From a bacterium (GTDB lineage: Bacteria > Vulcanimicrobiota > Xenobia > Xenobiales > Xenobiaceae), in NCBI GenBank assembly GCA_030535355.1, contig JAUNIO010000003.1:52782-112551 (forward strand): 59,770 nt of DNA. Direction: 5' to 3'. A model generated the notes under the pieces. That model saw only the letters and a list, made by a program, of their open reading frames with translations. It was not told the DNA's origin and searched no databases. Positions within the stretch are counted from its first letter, which is position 1, and each line of letters starts with the position of its first letter. Positions 10,001 through 17,914 of the stretch are shown piece by piece. The translations under genes were made by a program, and so were the position numbers.

Positions 10001-10733
10001 ATTTGGCCAAACGGGCTTCTATGCTGGCTTCAATGCTGGCCAGCAGCTGGTTTTCATCAAACCCTGCAGGACCGCGATCCTTAAGCTCAGTAACGGTGCG
10101 TATAATACGGGCCTGTGTGCGCGCAATAGGCTCCAGCATACGTTCCATAGTCTGGGCAATGTCATCTGCATTTGCTGCGCTGCCAAGCCCGTCTTCGGCT
10201 GCCAAAGGATGGCTGCGTCTGGCATAGTTTTCAGCTTGAGAACTACTGGGCAGACCTTTAGCGTCTATAGCGTCCAAATCATCATTCTCGAATTGCCCTA
10301 AACCTTTTTTATTGTGGTACGGATCGGGTACGCTAAAGCTACTGTCACTGTTAGGCCGGACAGGCGATCTTCTAGCAGCAGAAGGCATGTTTCTCGGCGG
10401 CATACCGTTGATGTTCCCCGGCCTGCGCGGCACAGCAGACATAGCGTCTGTTCTACTCGGCGGATTCATCGCATTCATAGCGCCGCCGCGATTGTCGACG
10501 CCGCGCCCAGGCCTCATGTTGCTGGCGTTTTTCCGTTGGGCATGACGAGACTTTAGCTCTTCATACTCGGGAGGCAAATGCTCCATAAGTTCCTGAACAA
10601 CCCGCTGAGTCATTACTAGCTCGCCAGCCCGGCGCATAGCGCTGACCTTGCCAGTAGATATCCATTCGCGCACATCATCACCGCCGATTCCCAAAAGATC
10701 GGCTACTTCTTCAATAGACAAATACTTAGACAT
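7086..10733 (-). CDS. Giant coiled-coil protein with N-terminal MerR/excisionase-type HTH
   Basis: Residues 1-70 resemble a MerR/excisionase helix-turn-helix (YLSIEEVADLLGIGGDDVREW). Residues about 70-190 are a Pro/Arg/Asn-rich, probably disordered linker. From about 265 to 1165 the sequence is almost unbroken heptad coiled coil rich in Glu, Lys, Gln and Leu. A Ser/Asn/Gly tail ends the protein. There is no Walker motif, so it is not an SMC ATPase, and no membrane segment. A DNA-binding head on a rod of about 900 residues suggests a structural, scaffolding or chromosome-organising role; that is inference. It is transcribed alone and ends in a good terminator. No close named family is recognised. 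Confidence 0.8.
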   Translation of the reverse strand: MSKYLSIEEVADLLGIGGDDVREWISTGKVSAMRRAGELVMTQRVVQELMEHLPPEYEELKSRHAQRKNASNMRPGRGVDNRGGAMNAMNPPSRTDAMSAVPRRPGNINGMPPRNMPSAARRSPVRPNSDSSFSVPDPYHNKKGLGQFENDDLDAIDAKGLPSSSQAENYARRSHPLAAEDGLGSAANADDIAQTMERMLEPIARTQARIIRTVTELKDRGPAGFDENQLLASIEASIEARLAKLESGGLHTGTGAPSAETKALQTRLDAALQALNDRVANLSLRTSNSSEDIDSEELERLQKRYDSLKKDYEQASQELDQVRASSRERLEQSEQAARDDLAKVNAELAKYRSELEKSQEESKQALAKLADQDKRVSELEKENEELSETAASLQTEYDQLRDATELEQGKSAEAEQTIKALQDDKSKLQDDIDKLRGQLEGVPDLKPLEDLRSAIEADEAEGDELVQKVAAFVSGQKEEYNKLKDKYETCEEENSSLYLLIDGLQKETAGLKRTQSENEKKHEALLKEQDKLKEELDQAIETLATTEIELQSVQQKLDDSEMPDDKLHEELKKSRDSYKEIQQKNDDLKRQIDKLNQEAERNSISYNSLRSENTNLSQLYGDAQFEADNLRTENDSVKAELKKVQEELQELKSKPAPAEVDSEELAALQKQVDELRSQYNKVSDERDKAGEERKKLEEELLQAGEDRAKAQTELDELQEEHSRVKAELEQVLQESLTNVARAKAADTKQAEFEHLKAQYKEEVDKLQHSLTDKEMENEDLLSERSDLKDKVREQNSRIVELECSVNEAHDECQKLQQELEEKQSELEQLSQYKNSQSDDNAKLQDILDSLKAENQKLTEQVRSKMERVSELEAMVSDFNANNDSVSDVIAGLREENAKLNDLLKQAEETIESERQSFAAELETKLQAAQSQSDDAAMIQQQMGALLAEHEARENALQARVNELKASLNKEIADRISSASNSNTSMRELQDNYDKLEMERNRLLKRSNTFQAKIQALRAELEEVRNENERGVQESSLQLQSEMETLRQELELSRDQCARLQNERDAIEAQLNDYEDKVGALQAEYENQMGVMQSALAKKQNGIGSGVADRELLNKLAAYEVESREKDRLIREASEERTNLRNELDNSQRALYELQQKHDRERREWSEILAKQIRSGDSSNFDNSSNSSSSGMSSFAQGGPPLVGRLFKNRGNSGKS

Positions 10734-10768
10734 TGCCTTTTATATTTCGCTCTAATAATAAGTGTTCC

Positions 10769-10803
10769 TACCTATAAATTACCTTATAAATTACCTATAA
10801 ATG
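10769..10803. repeat. AT-rich short direct repeats upstream of the coiled-coil gene
   Basis: Two 12-bp near-identical units (CCTATAAATTAC, CTTATAAATTAC) and a partial third lie in tandem 36-70 bp upstream of the coiled-coil start codon. They sit where a promoter or operator would be. The rest of the 10734-11019 gap holds nothing I recognise except the probable ribosome site AAGAGG at 11007-11012 for the next gene. Confidence 0.5.
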
Positions 10804-11019
10804 CTAACAAACCGTTCCGCGTTTTACCGATTTTTCAAGTCAAGTCAAGCGCCAAACGCTATGAGAGAATCGGATGGTGACTTAACCGATGACATTAAAC
10901 ACAATAAGAGACAGAGCAACAAGGATAAGAGTAACAGTTTAAGAAAATGATTTGTCGCATATTACGAATTTGCTAATTATCATAATTACTGCAGTTTTAA
11001 GCTGCCAAGAGGCTTTCTT

Positions 11020-12072
11020 ATGACAATTACTTGTAAAAAAGCATTCAATTTAGCGGTCGCTTTCACCGTCATAGCTCTGCTGAGCCTAGCTTGCACCCAG
11101 CAGCCCGGCAACACGCCCAATGCTGGCAATACGCTCAGCAACACTAACTATGCAGCGCCTAGCAGCGGGTCTATTCCCACACGTTTTGAAAACGTAACCG
11201 GAGTAGCCTTATATAGCGTCAGCGCAGAGCTCAAAGATCAGCTGGCCCTGTTAGCGGACAAAACACCTTTAGGCAGTGACCGTTTCTTCGTTCTGCTCAA
11301 TCCTAAACAGCCCACTGAAGGCATATTGGTGCGTTCCCCTCAGGCTATAGATACCACGCCTGAATCGCTTTCCAATCACCGTCTAGCGATCACCGGCAAT
11401 GTCATCACTATTGACAAAACCGATAGCGGTTTAACGGAATGTTTCGTCGAAAAGTACGGCTTTAGTTTAGCTGGAGACGCGCAAAAGCGCCCCATTTATA
11501 TTGACGCAGAGATCATAGACGATCCCGACGCAAAAAAAACAGCTCCCCAAAATAATCAGCAAACACCCGTGCCTACAGCCGCAGAGACCACAGCCGCTGA
11601 AGCTACAGCCGCCCCGGCGGAAAGTTCACCAGAAGCATCTCCCTCTGCAGAAGCCGCCAGCATCCCCGCAGAGCAAATACCTGCCCCCCAGACCGAATCA
11701 GCAGGACAGGAGAATGCTGCCGCTTCGGTTCCAGCAGCTGCCGTTCCCGCCGAACCAGCCACAGCTACTTCCCAAACAGCTGTTAACGAAGCTTCTTCAC
11801 CAGCTGCCGTTCCAGTCCAGGAAAAATCCCATAGCTTAAACGTCACCCCTATGGCACCTAAAGCCAAAGAGTCCAAACCGGCAGAAGCAGTATCTTCCCC
11901 AGCGGCAGCGGCTCCTTCTACGGCAGAGCAGCCTAAAGCGGAAACAGCAGCTAAAACGGCAGAGGCCCACCAAGAGACAGCCGTGCCCCAAGACATAGCG
12001 CCCACCGCCCAGCCGCTCAACGCAGCTCCCCTACCTCAGGATGTAGCCCCTACTTCCCAGCCTTTAGAATAG
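11020..12072 (+). CDS. Putative lipoprotein with Ala/Pro/Glu-rich C-terminus
   Basis: The N-terminus is a lipoprotein-type signal: KK, a hydrophobic stretch and LLSLAC with the acceptor at C25. Residues about 45-165 could be a small globular domain. From about 170 on the sequence is low-complexity Ala/Pro/Glu/Thr/Ser, likely an extended disordered segment. It ends with two copies of a PQD(I/V)APT(A/S)QPL unit. AAGAGG seven bases before the ATG supports the start. The function is unknown. It is followed 127 bp later, across a family A fragment, by the FlhA-domain gene. Confidence 0.75.
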   Translation: MTITCKKAFNLAVAFTVIALLSLACTQQPGNTPNAGNTLSNTNYAAPSSGSIPTRFENVTGVALYSVSAELKDQLALLADKTPLGSDRFFVLLNPKQPTEGILVRSPQAIDTTPESLSNHRLAITGNVITIDKTDSGLTECFVEKYGFSLAGDAQKRPIYIDAEIIDDPDAKKTAPQNNQQTPVPTAAETTAAEATAAPAESSPEASPSAEAASIPAEQIPAPQTESAGQENAAASVPAAAVPAEPATATSQTAVNEASSPAAVPVQEKSHSLNVTPMAPKAKESKPAEAVSSPAAAAPSTAEQPKAETAAKTAEAHQETAVPQDIAPTAQPLNAAPLPQDVAPTSQPLE

Positions 12073-12110
12073 TTTATTTAGAGAGAACCCTAAGAGAGAG
12101 ACCTTAGGGG

Positions 12111-12168
12111 GAGACCTTAGGGGAGTCAGATAGTTTGCAAGTTAGCTGATCGCTAACTAAACGGCATT
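12111..12168 (+). repeat. Family A repeat, right-end fragment
   Basis: The fragment reads GGGGAGTCAGATAGTTTGCAA, then the GTTAGCTGATCGCTAAC hairpin and CTAACTAAACGGCATT. The left two-thirds are missing. Just upstream (12085-12120) GAGACCTTAGGGG occurs twice in tandem. It ends 31 bp before the FlhA-domain start codon. Confidence 0.8.
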
Positions 12169-12199
12169 AACCTATATAGCTAAATGACAGGTGCATATT

Positions 12200-13657
12200 A
12201 TGAGCATTCCTAAACTTGAGACCAGCCAGCAAGAAATAACCATCCTCACTTCACCAAATCTCAAAGCCGATTTCGCTCCCTGGCAGCGCGACGAGCGCGG
12301 GCAGCAAGTCTTTATAAAGCTCACTCGCCAGGACGAGTGCGCCTACTTCTTTGTCGGCGAACACTGTCAGATGGATGCTGAGATGCAAAAGAATTTGCTG
12401 CGGCTTGTCAACGACGGCTGGAGCGTCAGCGGTGAGCTGACCCTGACTTTCGAAGGGCGCAATGAGCCTGACGTCGATCCCTACGTATATCAGGACGCTA
12501 TCACCGTAGAATTGGGGCAAGCGCTGCTGCCGTTGGTCGATCCTCAGCAAAACGCGCCTTTATCCAGTCATCTTCCCGATGTTCGCGACAGCGTAGCGAA
12601 AGAGTTGGGCTTAGTACCCGCGGGAGTGCGCATAAAGGACAATCTCCGTCTATCTTCCAATCAGTACGCCATTCTCTTGAAAAATGCGCCTGTCGGCGTA
12701 GGGGAACTCTTCCTCGACCGCTATCTAGCTATCGGTACCCATGAGCAAATCAGCGAGCTTCAGGGCTGGACCACAGTCGATCCCACCTTCCGCCAACCAG
12801 CGAAATGGATCACTGCCGATTTTCGCGATAAAGCTGACGCCATTGGCTGTTTGGTATTGGGTTCCCTGCAAGTTATCATGCACCACATTCAGCGCGTCAT
12901 GATCGCCTTCAGCCCCGAACTGCTGGGATTACAGGATACTTACAATCTACTGGCGCGCTTGCAGATAACTCATCCCGTTGTCATAGAAGATTTTGTCAGC
13001 AACCGCCCCAACCTGCGCCGCCTGCACAAAGTTCTGCGCGCGCTGCTTAGCGAACAGGTCCCAATTAAAGAATTAGTTACCATCTTGGAGTGCGTAGGGG
13101 ACGCTCTGGAGGAGACTCAAGATGTTACTGAACTGACAGAGCGCTGCCGCCGGGCACTCTCCCGCCAGATATGCTGGCGCTATCTCAACAGCGAAGGCGA
13201 ACTGCAGGCCCTGATGCTTTCCGACAATATCGAACGTGTGCTCAGCGAAGTTTCCGAAGATGAAGACACCGAACTAACGGAAGAGCTCCGCGATAAAATT
13301 ACCAGTGCCATAGAAAACGCTTGGTTAGCCAACAAACGCCCGCCTGTCCTCTTCACGCTGCCGCAAAACCGCCCTCTGCTCAGCCGTCTTCTGCGCACAT
13401 CCATTCCTCAGATACGCGTGCTTTCCACAGCGGAATTGGCCACCGGCGTCCGTCTCATCGTCAATGCCACCGTCGATATCAACGCCGTCTCCCCCGACAA
13501 AATGGGCGATGCTGAACCAGCTTCCCCAGCTGACGAAACAAAAGAAGACATGCCGGAGTTGGAAGCCCACAAGCCCACCCCTCCTGCACCCAAAAAAGGC
13601 CGCACCTTTATCAATGTCTTCACCCGCAGAAAGAACACCGATACAAAGAATGATTAA
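12200..13657 (+). CDS. Soluble FlhA cytoplasmic-domain protein (FHIPEP family, no membrane part)
   Basis: Residues about 100-425 follow the cytoplasmic domain of FlhA/type III export-gate proteins: ELGQALLPLVD, KELGLVPAGVRIKDNLRL, GELFLDRYLAI, VVIEDFVSNRPNLRRLHKVL, VPIKELVTILECV and RQICWRYL correspond block by block. The roughly 330-residue transmembrane half that defines FlhA is absent. A different segment of about 95 residues precedes the domain, and a Pro-rich basic tail (430-485) follows, where FlhA has its linker. An in-frame GTG at 12191 would add three residues, but AGGTG (12189-12193) six bases before this ATG favours 12200. No other flagellar or secretion gene is in the window. It may act as a chaperone- or substrate-binding platform; the role is unknown. 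Confidence 0.82.
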   Translation: MSIPKLETSQQEITILTSPNLKADFAPWQRDERGQQVFIKLTRQDECAYFFVGEHCQMDAEMQKNLLRLVNDGWSVSGELTLTFEGRNEPDVDPYVYQDAITVELGQALLPLVDPQQNAPLSSHLPDVRDSVAKELGLVPAGVRIKDNLRLSSNQYAILLKNAPVGVGELFLDRYLAIGTHEQISELQGWTTVDPTFRQPAKWITADFRDKADAIGCLVLGSLQVIMHHIQRVMIAFSPELLGLQDTYNLLARLQITHPVVIEDFVSNRPNLRRLHKVLRALLSEQVPIKELVTILECVGDALEETQDVTELTERCRRALSRQICWRYLNSEGELQALMLSDNIERVLSEVSEDEDTELTEELRDKITSAIENAWLANKRPPVLFTLPQNRPLLSRLLRTSIPQIRVLSTAELATGVRLIVNATVDINAVSPDKMGDAEPASPADETKEDMPELEAHKPTPPAPKKGRTFINVFTRRKNTDTKND

Positions 13658-13678
13658 CTAAATAAGGATTAACTTCTG

Positions 13679-14428
13679 ATGACTCCTACTCTACAGCGCA
13701 GTTTTTCACGCCATACCGAAGATATTCGCCCGTGTGAGTTCCGTCTGGGTGCCGCTGCCAATGCGAACGGCTCCGCTCTGGCTATCTTTGGCAATACAAA
13801 AGTTCTGTGCACAGCAACTATAGACAAAGAAGTTCCGCGTTTTCAGAGCGAAAAAGGTCAAGGATGGCTCACCGCCGAGTACGGTATGCTTCCCTGCGCG
13901 ACAGCGGTACGCAGTAGCCGCGAGCGCACCATGAGCAATGGCCGAACCAAAGAAATCCAGCGCTTAATTGGACGCAGTCTTAGAGCCTGTTTAGATTTAA
14001 CAGCTTTAGCCGGATATCGCATTATTATAGACTGCGATGTTTTACAGGCCGATGGGGGCACTCGCACTGCATCTATCTGCGGAGCCTGGTTAGCTTTAGT
14101 GCAGGCATGTACCTCTCTGTACAGCTCTGGAGAGCTATCCCAATGGCCTGTAGTTCAGCAAATAGCTGCCATAAGCGTAGGGCAATTCCAAGACACGGTT
14201 ATCGTAGATTTAGATTACAGCGAAGATTCTAGAGCTCAAGTAGATAGCAATGTGGTTATGAACAGCCAAGGAGAGTTTATAGAAATACAGGGAACCGCCG
14301 AGGGCAAGGCTTTTAGCCGGTCCCAGCTGGAACAAATGCTAGATTATGCCCAGCAGGCGATTTCTAAAATTCTCAGCCTACAGCGTCAAACTTTAGCTGA
14401 TAGCCATATAACCTGGCCTCCAGTTTAA
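13679..14428 (+). CDS. rph: Ribonuclease PH
   Basis: RNase PH is a phosphate-dependent 3'-5' exonuclease that trims tRNA 3' ends. The 249 residues match the usual length. Family blocks seen are the start RPCEFRLG, EKGQGWLTAEYGMLP, the RTKEIQRLIGRSLRA block, DCDVLQADGGTRTASI and the C-terminal EIQGTAEGKAFS. It follows the FlhA-domain gene by 21 bp and may be co-transcribed. Its stop codon abuts the left end of a family A repeat directly. Confidence 0.97.
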   Translation: MTPTLQRSFSRHTEDIRPCEFRLGAAANANGSALAIFGNTKVLCTATIDKEVPRFQSEKGQGWLTAEYGMLPCATAVRSSRERTMSNGRTKEIQRLIGRSLRACLDLTALAGYRIIIDCDVLQADGGTRTASICGAWLALVQACTSLYSSGELSQWPVVQQIAAISVGQFQDTVIVDLDYSEDSRAQVDSNVVMNSQGEFIEIQGTAEGKAFSRSQLEQMLDYAQQAISKILSLQRQTLADSHITWPPV

Positions 14429-14670
14429 AGTCATTTAGTTAAGGCTCAATGTCGTTAACTTAAGGCTCAACGACATTGGAGATGTTTACTCATATACAAC
14501 TATCGCCACGTTTATGCCCGGGTACAATCTAGCCTATAACATAAGCTAAACCTCGATTCCCCAACAGTCTTGGGTACCCCCTCTATCGCAGCCGTGACTT
14601 CTCCCCCTCCTATCCTTTAGGGGGAGTCAGATAGTTTCGCAAGTTAGCTGATCGCTAACTAAATGACATT
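14429..14670 (+). mobile_element. Family A repeat, full-length copy (242 bp)
   Basis: It begins at the first base after the rph stop codon and ends 8 bp before the stop of the convergent XRE gene. The ends AAGTCATTTAGTTA and CTAACTAAATGACATT are inverted copies of each other. The left-end motif is partly duplicated (a second GTCGTTAACTTAAGGCTC). The interior holds the four hairpin blocks described in the findings. No ORF is present. Confidence 0.9.
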
Positions 14671-14678
14671 AATTATTG

Positions 14679-15563
14679 TTAACAGCTGTCGCTAAATGCA
14701 CCTGCAAGCCAATCGCTCAGCCCTTGTTTAATCGCTGCTTCGCTGACACCGCGCAGTATCAGCCGCTGCAGCGCACAGCGATGCCGCAGCGATTCTTGCA
14801 GAGTAACCAGCTGAGGCTGAAGCCGAGACGAACGCAAATTATCAGGGGGCACCGCGAGAGCACCTCCTCGGCGTTCCCCCTCCAAAAGCAGATATTTCCT
14901 GCGAAAGCTATCTGTCCACGCCCATATCGGAGGCAGATAGCGCGGAGCGCTTCCAAAGTATTCGCCCAATAGCACAAGGGAATGCTTAGTGTCGGCGCAC
15001 ACGAGACAAAGGCGTGGCAAATGATTAACACAGCAATTGTCGCAGTCATTAACCGCTCTCGGGAACCCTATCTGCGCCAGCGCTAGCCTGCACCATTGGG
15101 CTCCGCGCTCCAACATGAGCAGGGCAGCACAAGCCGCTTCCCAGCAGCCCAATCCCAAAAGCATCAATTTACTGCGAATTTTGAGATCAGCTACGTGCGT
15201 ATTCAAAAAAGATTGCAATTGCCGGGCTGCTGCCTGCTCATAATCGCCAGCAGGTTCATCCCATCCCGCCTTATAACCGTTTTTCCACGAACAGGCAAAC
15301 TGACGCGCTGTTCTTCTCGATATATGCGCTCTGCTGCCTTCAGCGGCTGTTTTCCCCTCTAGATGACACAGCAAAACAGTCGCCGCTATCCCTAAACAGT
15401 CGGCTAAATGCCATAACTGAGCTGCAGAAGGACGATAATCGCCCTGCTCCACATGGGCCAGCCAGCTGCGGTCCCGGCTGACGGCAGCGGAAAGCTCACG
15501 CTGGCTCAAACCGGCTTGCTGGCGGCATTTTTTTATCAGCTGTCCCAATGCCTTATCTGACAT
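14679..15563 (-). CDS. XRE-family transcriptional regulator with unknown C-terminal domain
   Basis: Residues 1-70 are a Cro/CI-type helix-turn-helix (LGQLIKKCRQQAGLSQRELS, then SWLAHVEQGDYRPS). The remaining 220 residues, with Cys and Trp clusters (CDNCC, CLVC), match no family I know. A 31-bp palindrome covers the start codon and is a likely autoregulatory operator. No Shine-Dalgarno is visible, so translation may be leaderless or weak. The gene is monocistronic and convergent with rph. Confidence 0.75.
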   Translation of the reverse strand: MSDKALGQLIKKCRQQAGLSQRELSAAVSRDRSWLAHVEQGDYRPSAAQLWHLADCLGIAATVLLCHLEGKTAAEGSRAHISRRTARQFACSWKNGYKAGWDEPAGDYEQAAARQLQSFLNTHVADLKIRSKLMLLGLGCWEAACAALLMLERGAQWCRLALAQIGFPRAVNDCDNCCVNHLPRLCLVCADTKHSLVLLGEYFGSAPRYLPPIWAWTDSFRRKYLLLEGERRGGALAVPPDNLRSSRLQPQLVTLQESLRHRCALQRLILRGVSEAAIKQGLSDWLAGAFSDSC

Positions 15564-15583
15564 ACCGAAAGTATGACAGATAA
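15553..15583. promoter_or_regulatory. 31-bp palindrome over the XRE start codon (candidate operator)
   Basis: The arms TTATCTGACATAC (15553-15565) and GTATGACAGATAA (15571-15583) pair at 12 of 13 positions around a 5-nt spacer. The ATG of the XRE gene is at 15563-15561, inside the left arm. The symmetry and length fit a dimeric HTH binding site, so repression of its own gene is the simplest reading. Confidence 0.7.
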
Positions 15584-15641
15584 ATATTACAAAGCTGTTA
15601 AAACAAGCTGAACAACATTTTAATATATTATTGCTATTTTA

Positions 15642-16856
15642 TTAACTAAGTTCAGTCATTACTATTTTCCCTAAAAGCGAAGCATCTCCGGGCAAATTCA
15701 CCGTTATATAATTATCCGCAGTACCAGTAACCATACCAGTTTCTGGCAGAAAGCGTTCGATCAAAACCGGGCGGCGCATACCGCGGAATTGCTCCAAAAC
15801 GCGCTCTTTAAGGTGTTCCCCCAAAGCAATTATGCGCTCTACACGCTCTTTCTTTACATTCTCTGGTATTTGGTCTTTATAAGTGTCCGCCGCGGTGCCT
15901 GGGCGCCGTGAATAGGGGAAAACATGCAAATGATAGTAAGGGGTACGCTCCAAATAATCAGTAAGTATGGCCATGTCATCTTCGGTTTCCCCGGGAAAAC
16001 CGACCATAATATCGGTGGTTATGCAAGCACCTGGCACGGTCAGGAATTCCCTTACAACTGCGTCGTATTCAGCTAAATTATAGCCACGCCTCATGCGCTG
16101 GAGAATCCTATCGCTGGCGTGCTGAATAGGCAAGTGCAAGTAGGGGCAAACACGCTCTGGATATTCCCGCATTAGTTCTATAATAGCTTTCGGAAAGGCT
16201 ATCGGTTCTATAGAGCTTAAACGAAAGCGCACAGTTTTCGTATTTTCCAAAAAGCAACGCAGCAGATCGGCTAGGTCTCTCCTCGGGGTCAGTTCATGGC
16301 CCCATTTAGCTACGTGAATACCGGTCAGAACAATTTCCTTATAACCATCTAACTCTAAACGCTGCACCTGGCAAGTCAGATTGTCAGGATCGAAACTTTT
16401 GATCCTCCCGCGCACGTAGGGAACTATGCAATAACTGCAAAAATGATCGCAGCCATCCTGAACTCTCAGCAAAGCACGAGTACGATGCTGATGCACATCT
16501 AAACTTTTTAAGGTATCAATCTGGAAACCCTCGCTGCGCAGAATGTCCAAGATTGACGCGCTCTCGCTGGGCTGCATCACACGCACTCCCGCTGGTACTT
16601 CCAGCCCTCCCCGTTCGGTCACGCCGCAGCCGGTCAGAATGACCACCTGCGCTTCCTTTTGCCGTCGCCTCAGCAGCTTAAGCGACTTGCGATCAGCTTC
16701 GGCTGTAATCGTACACGTGTTGACTACCGCACAGTCAACGCGTTCGCCAGCAGGCAATTCCTGCCAGCCGGCGGCCCGAAGGAGCTGGCATAAACGCTCA
16801 GAATCGGCCTGATTGGCCCTGCAGCCCAAAGTACTGATTGAAAAACTATTGCTCAT
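15642..16856 (-). CDS. mtaB: tRNA t6A37 methylthiotransferase MtaB
   Basis: This radical-SAM enzyme would add the methylthio group that makes ms2t6A37 in ANN-decoding tRNAs. The N-terminal UPF0004 cysteines are C12, C48 and C77. The radical-SAM cluster is C136-x3-C140-x2-C143 in GCDHFCSYCIVPYVRGR. The IMVGFPGETEDD segment and a C-terminal TRAM-like region (about 340-404) are present. The 404 residues and the CRANQADSE opening place it nearer to MtaB than to MiaB or RimO. The start codon is the first in frame and lies 35 bp from a family A remnant. Confidence 0.93.
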   Translation of the reverse strand: MSNSFSISTLGCRANQADSERLCQLLRAAGWQELPAGERVDCAVVNTCTITAEADRKSLKLLRRRQKEAQVVILTGCGVTERGGLEVPAGVRVMQPSESASILDILRSEGFQIDTLKSLDVHQHRTRALLRVQDGCDHFCSYCIVPYVRGRIKSFDPDNLTCQVQRLELDGYKEIVLTGIHVAKWGHELTPRRDLADLLRCFLENTKTVRFRLSSIEPIAFPKAIIELMREYPERVCPYLHLPIQHASDRILQRMRRGYNLAEYDAVVREFLTVPGACITTDIMVGFPGETEDDMAILTDYLERTPYYHLHVFPYSRRPGTAADTYKDQIPENVKKERVERIIALGEHLKERVLEQFRGMRRPVLIERFLPETGMVTGTADNYITVNLPGDASLLGKIVMTELS

Positions 16857-16891
16857 ACAATTATATTTACACCACCAAATCGTTGTTTGCC

Positions 16892-16958
16892 AATGCCATT
16901 CAGTATAGCGAGTTAAATAGTTCGCAGGTTAGCTAATTGCTAACTCAATAACAATATT
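16892..16958 (+). repeat. Family A repeat, short remnant
   Basis: It keeps a left end AATGCCATT and the right block AGTTCGCAGGTTAGC with hairpin GTTAGCTAATTGCTAAC, ending CAATATT. It ends one base before the stop codon of the convergently facing secreted-protein gene at 16959. Confidence 0.65.
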
Positions 16959-17882
16959 TTATTTGCCACTGCGCATTTCCTCGGCCACAATACTTTCCAA
17001 CGGCTCCCCGAATTGCCCCGGTGCCACGCGCCGGCGGGAGACACTGGTATCTGGCTGTTTTTCAGAAATAACAGAGGCCGATTTAGGACGCGCCGAAGGC
17101 ACATAACCGCGCACAGTGCTGCCTGCATGAGTGCCCCGAGGAAGTTGCCGCTCAGGAGTATGCTCCTTTCCTTTGTCGGTAGCGCCTCCAGCCTCAGCCT
17201 CTGTGGTTTCTACCGCTCTTTTGTCCCCGGGCTGCTGCTCTTTAGCCTCAGAATCGGCATGTTCCTCTGCTGTGCTCTCTTTAACATCTTCCATTCCCCG
17301 CACCGACTGGCGCTTATGAGTACCGGGGTCGCGGCGAGAGGCTTTTTTTATCTTCTTATTTTCCGCGTTATCGCGCTCGCTGACCGTACTGCGATCGCGT
17401 TTAACTTCATTGGTTTCTTCCCCGCTATCAGCGCGGTTGCTGCGCAGGGCATCCTGCTCCCGGGGCGCATTTTTCTCCCCGCCGCCAGCGCGTCTGCTGC
17501 GCAGGGCATCCTGTTCCCTGGGCGCATTTTTCTCCCCGCTATCAGCACGGCTGTCGCGCATTTTCCTAGCGCTGCCGGAGGTTTTATCCAGCTCATCCTC
17601 AACAATTTCCCGTTTATCAGCTGGCGTATCGGACTGCACATCATCTAAAGCTTCCGAAGGGGCAGGGATCACCTGCAGCGGCGGAACCGCCGTATCAGTT
17701 ATAGGCTCCTCATCCACATCGTTCTGCGCTTCTCCGGCAAATACCGCCTTGGGAAGCGGAGGAACAGGTTCCTCAGCACTCCCTTGAGCCAGCGCCACCG
17801 ATATGCCGCCTCCAGCACTTAAGCCATATATTCCCAGGGCGAATGCTAAAACGCCAATTCTTTTGCGCATCACAGCCTCCAT
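16959..17882 (-). CDS. Secreted low-complexity protein with tandem repeats
   Basis: A signal peptide (about 1-32, ending ALAQG) precedes 275 charged, Pro/Glu/Lys/Arg/Ser-rich residues with no globular pattern. Within residues about 108-155 a 19-residue unit (GEKNAPREQDALRS core) occurs twice, plus a partial third copy. The protein is probably periplasmic or surface-exposed and disordered. No function is recognised. MRKRIG at residue 5 is an alternative start. It lies 32 bp downstream of the PIG-L gene and may be in the same transcript. Confidence 0.65.
   Translation of the reverse strand: MEAVMRKRIGVLAFALGIYGLSAGGGISVALAQGSAEEPVPPLPKAVFAGEAQNDVDEEPITDTAVPPLQVIPAPSEALDDVQSDTPADKREIVEDELDKTSGSARKMRDSRADSGEKNAPREQDALRSRRAGGGEKNAPREQDALRSNRADSGEETNEVKRDRSTVSERDNAENKKIKKASRRDPGTHKRQSVRGMEDVKESTAEEHADSEAKEQQPGDKRAVETTEAEAGGATDKGKEHTPERQLPRGTHAGSTVRGYVPSARPKSASVISEKQPDTSVSRRRVAPGQFGEPLESIVAEEMRSGK
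17428..17563. repeat. 57-bp coding tandem repeat
   Basis: About two and a third copies of a 57-bp unit encode the GEKNAPREQDALRS repeats of the secreted protein. The copies differ by a few substitutions. The unit is a multiple of three, so copy-number change keeps the frame. Confidence 0.75.
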
Positions 17883-17914
17883 CTAGCTATAGCTCGTAAA
17901 TCAGATAAAACCAA

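Noticed and set aside
11556-12020. A 154-codon minus-strand frame rich in Ala, Ser and Gly
   Set aside because: It mirrors the Ala/Pro/Glu-rich repeats of the plus-strand lipoprotein and has no independent support.
12200-13657. Part of a local type III secretion or flagellar operon
   Set aside because: Neighbours are a lipoprotein and RNase PH; no other export-apparatus gene is in the window.
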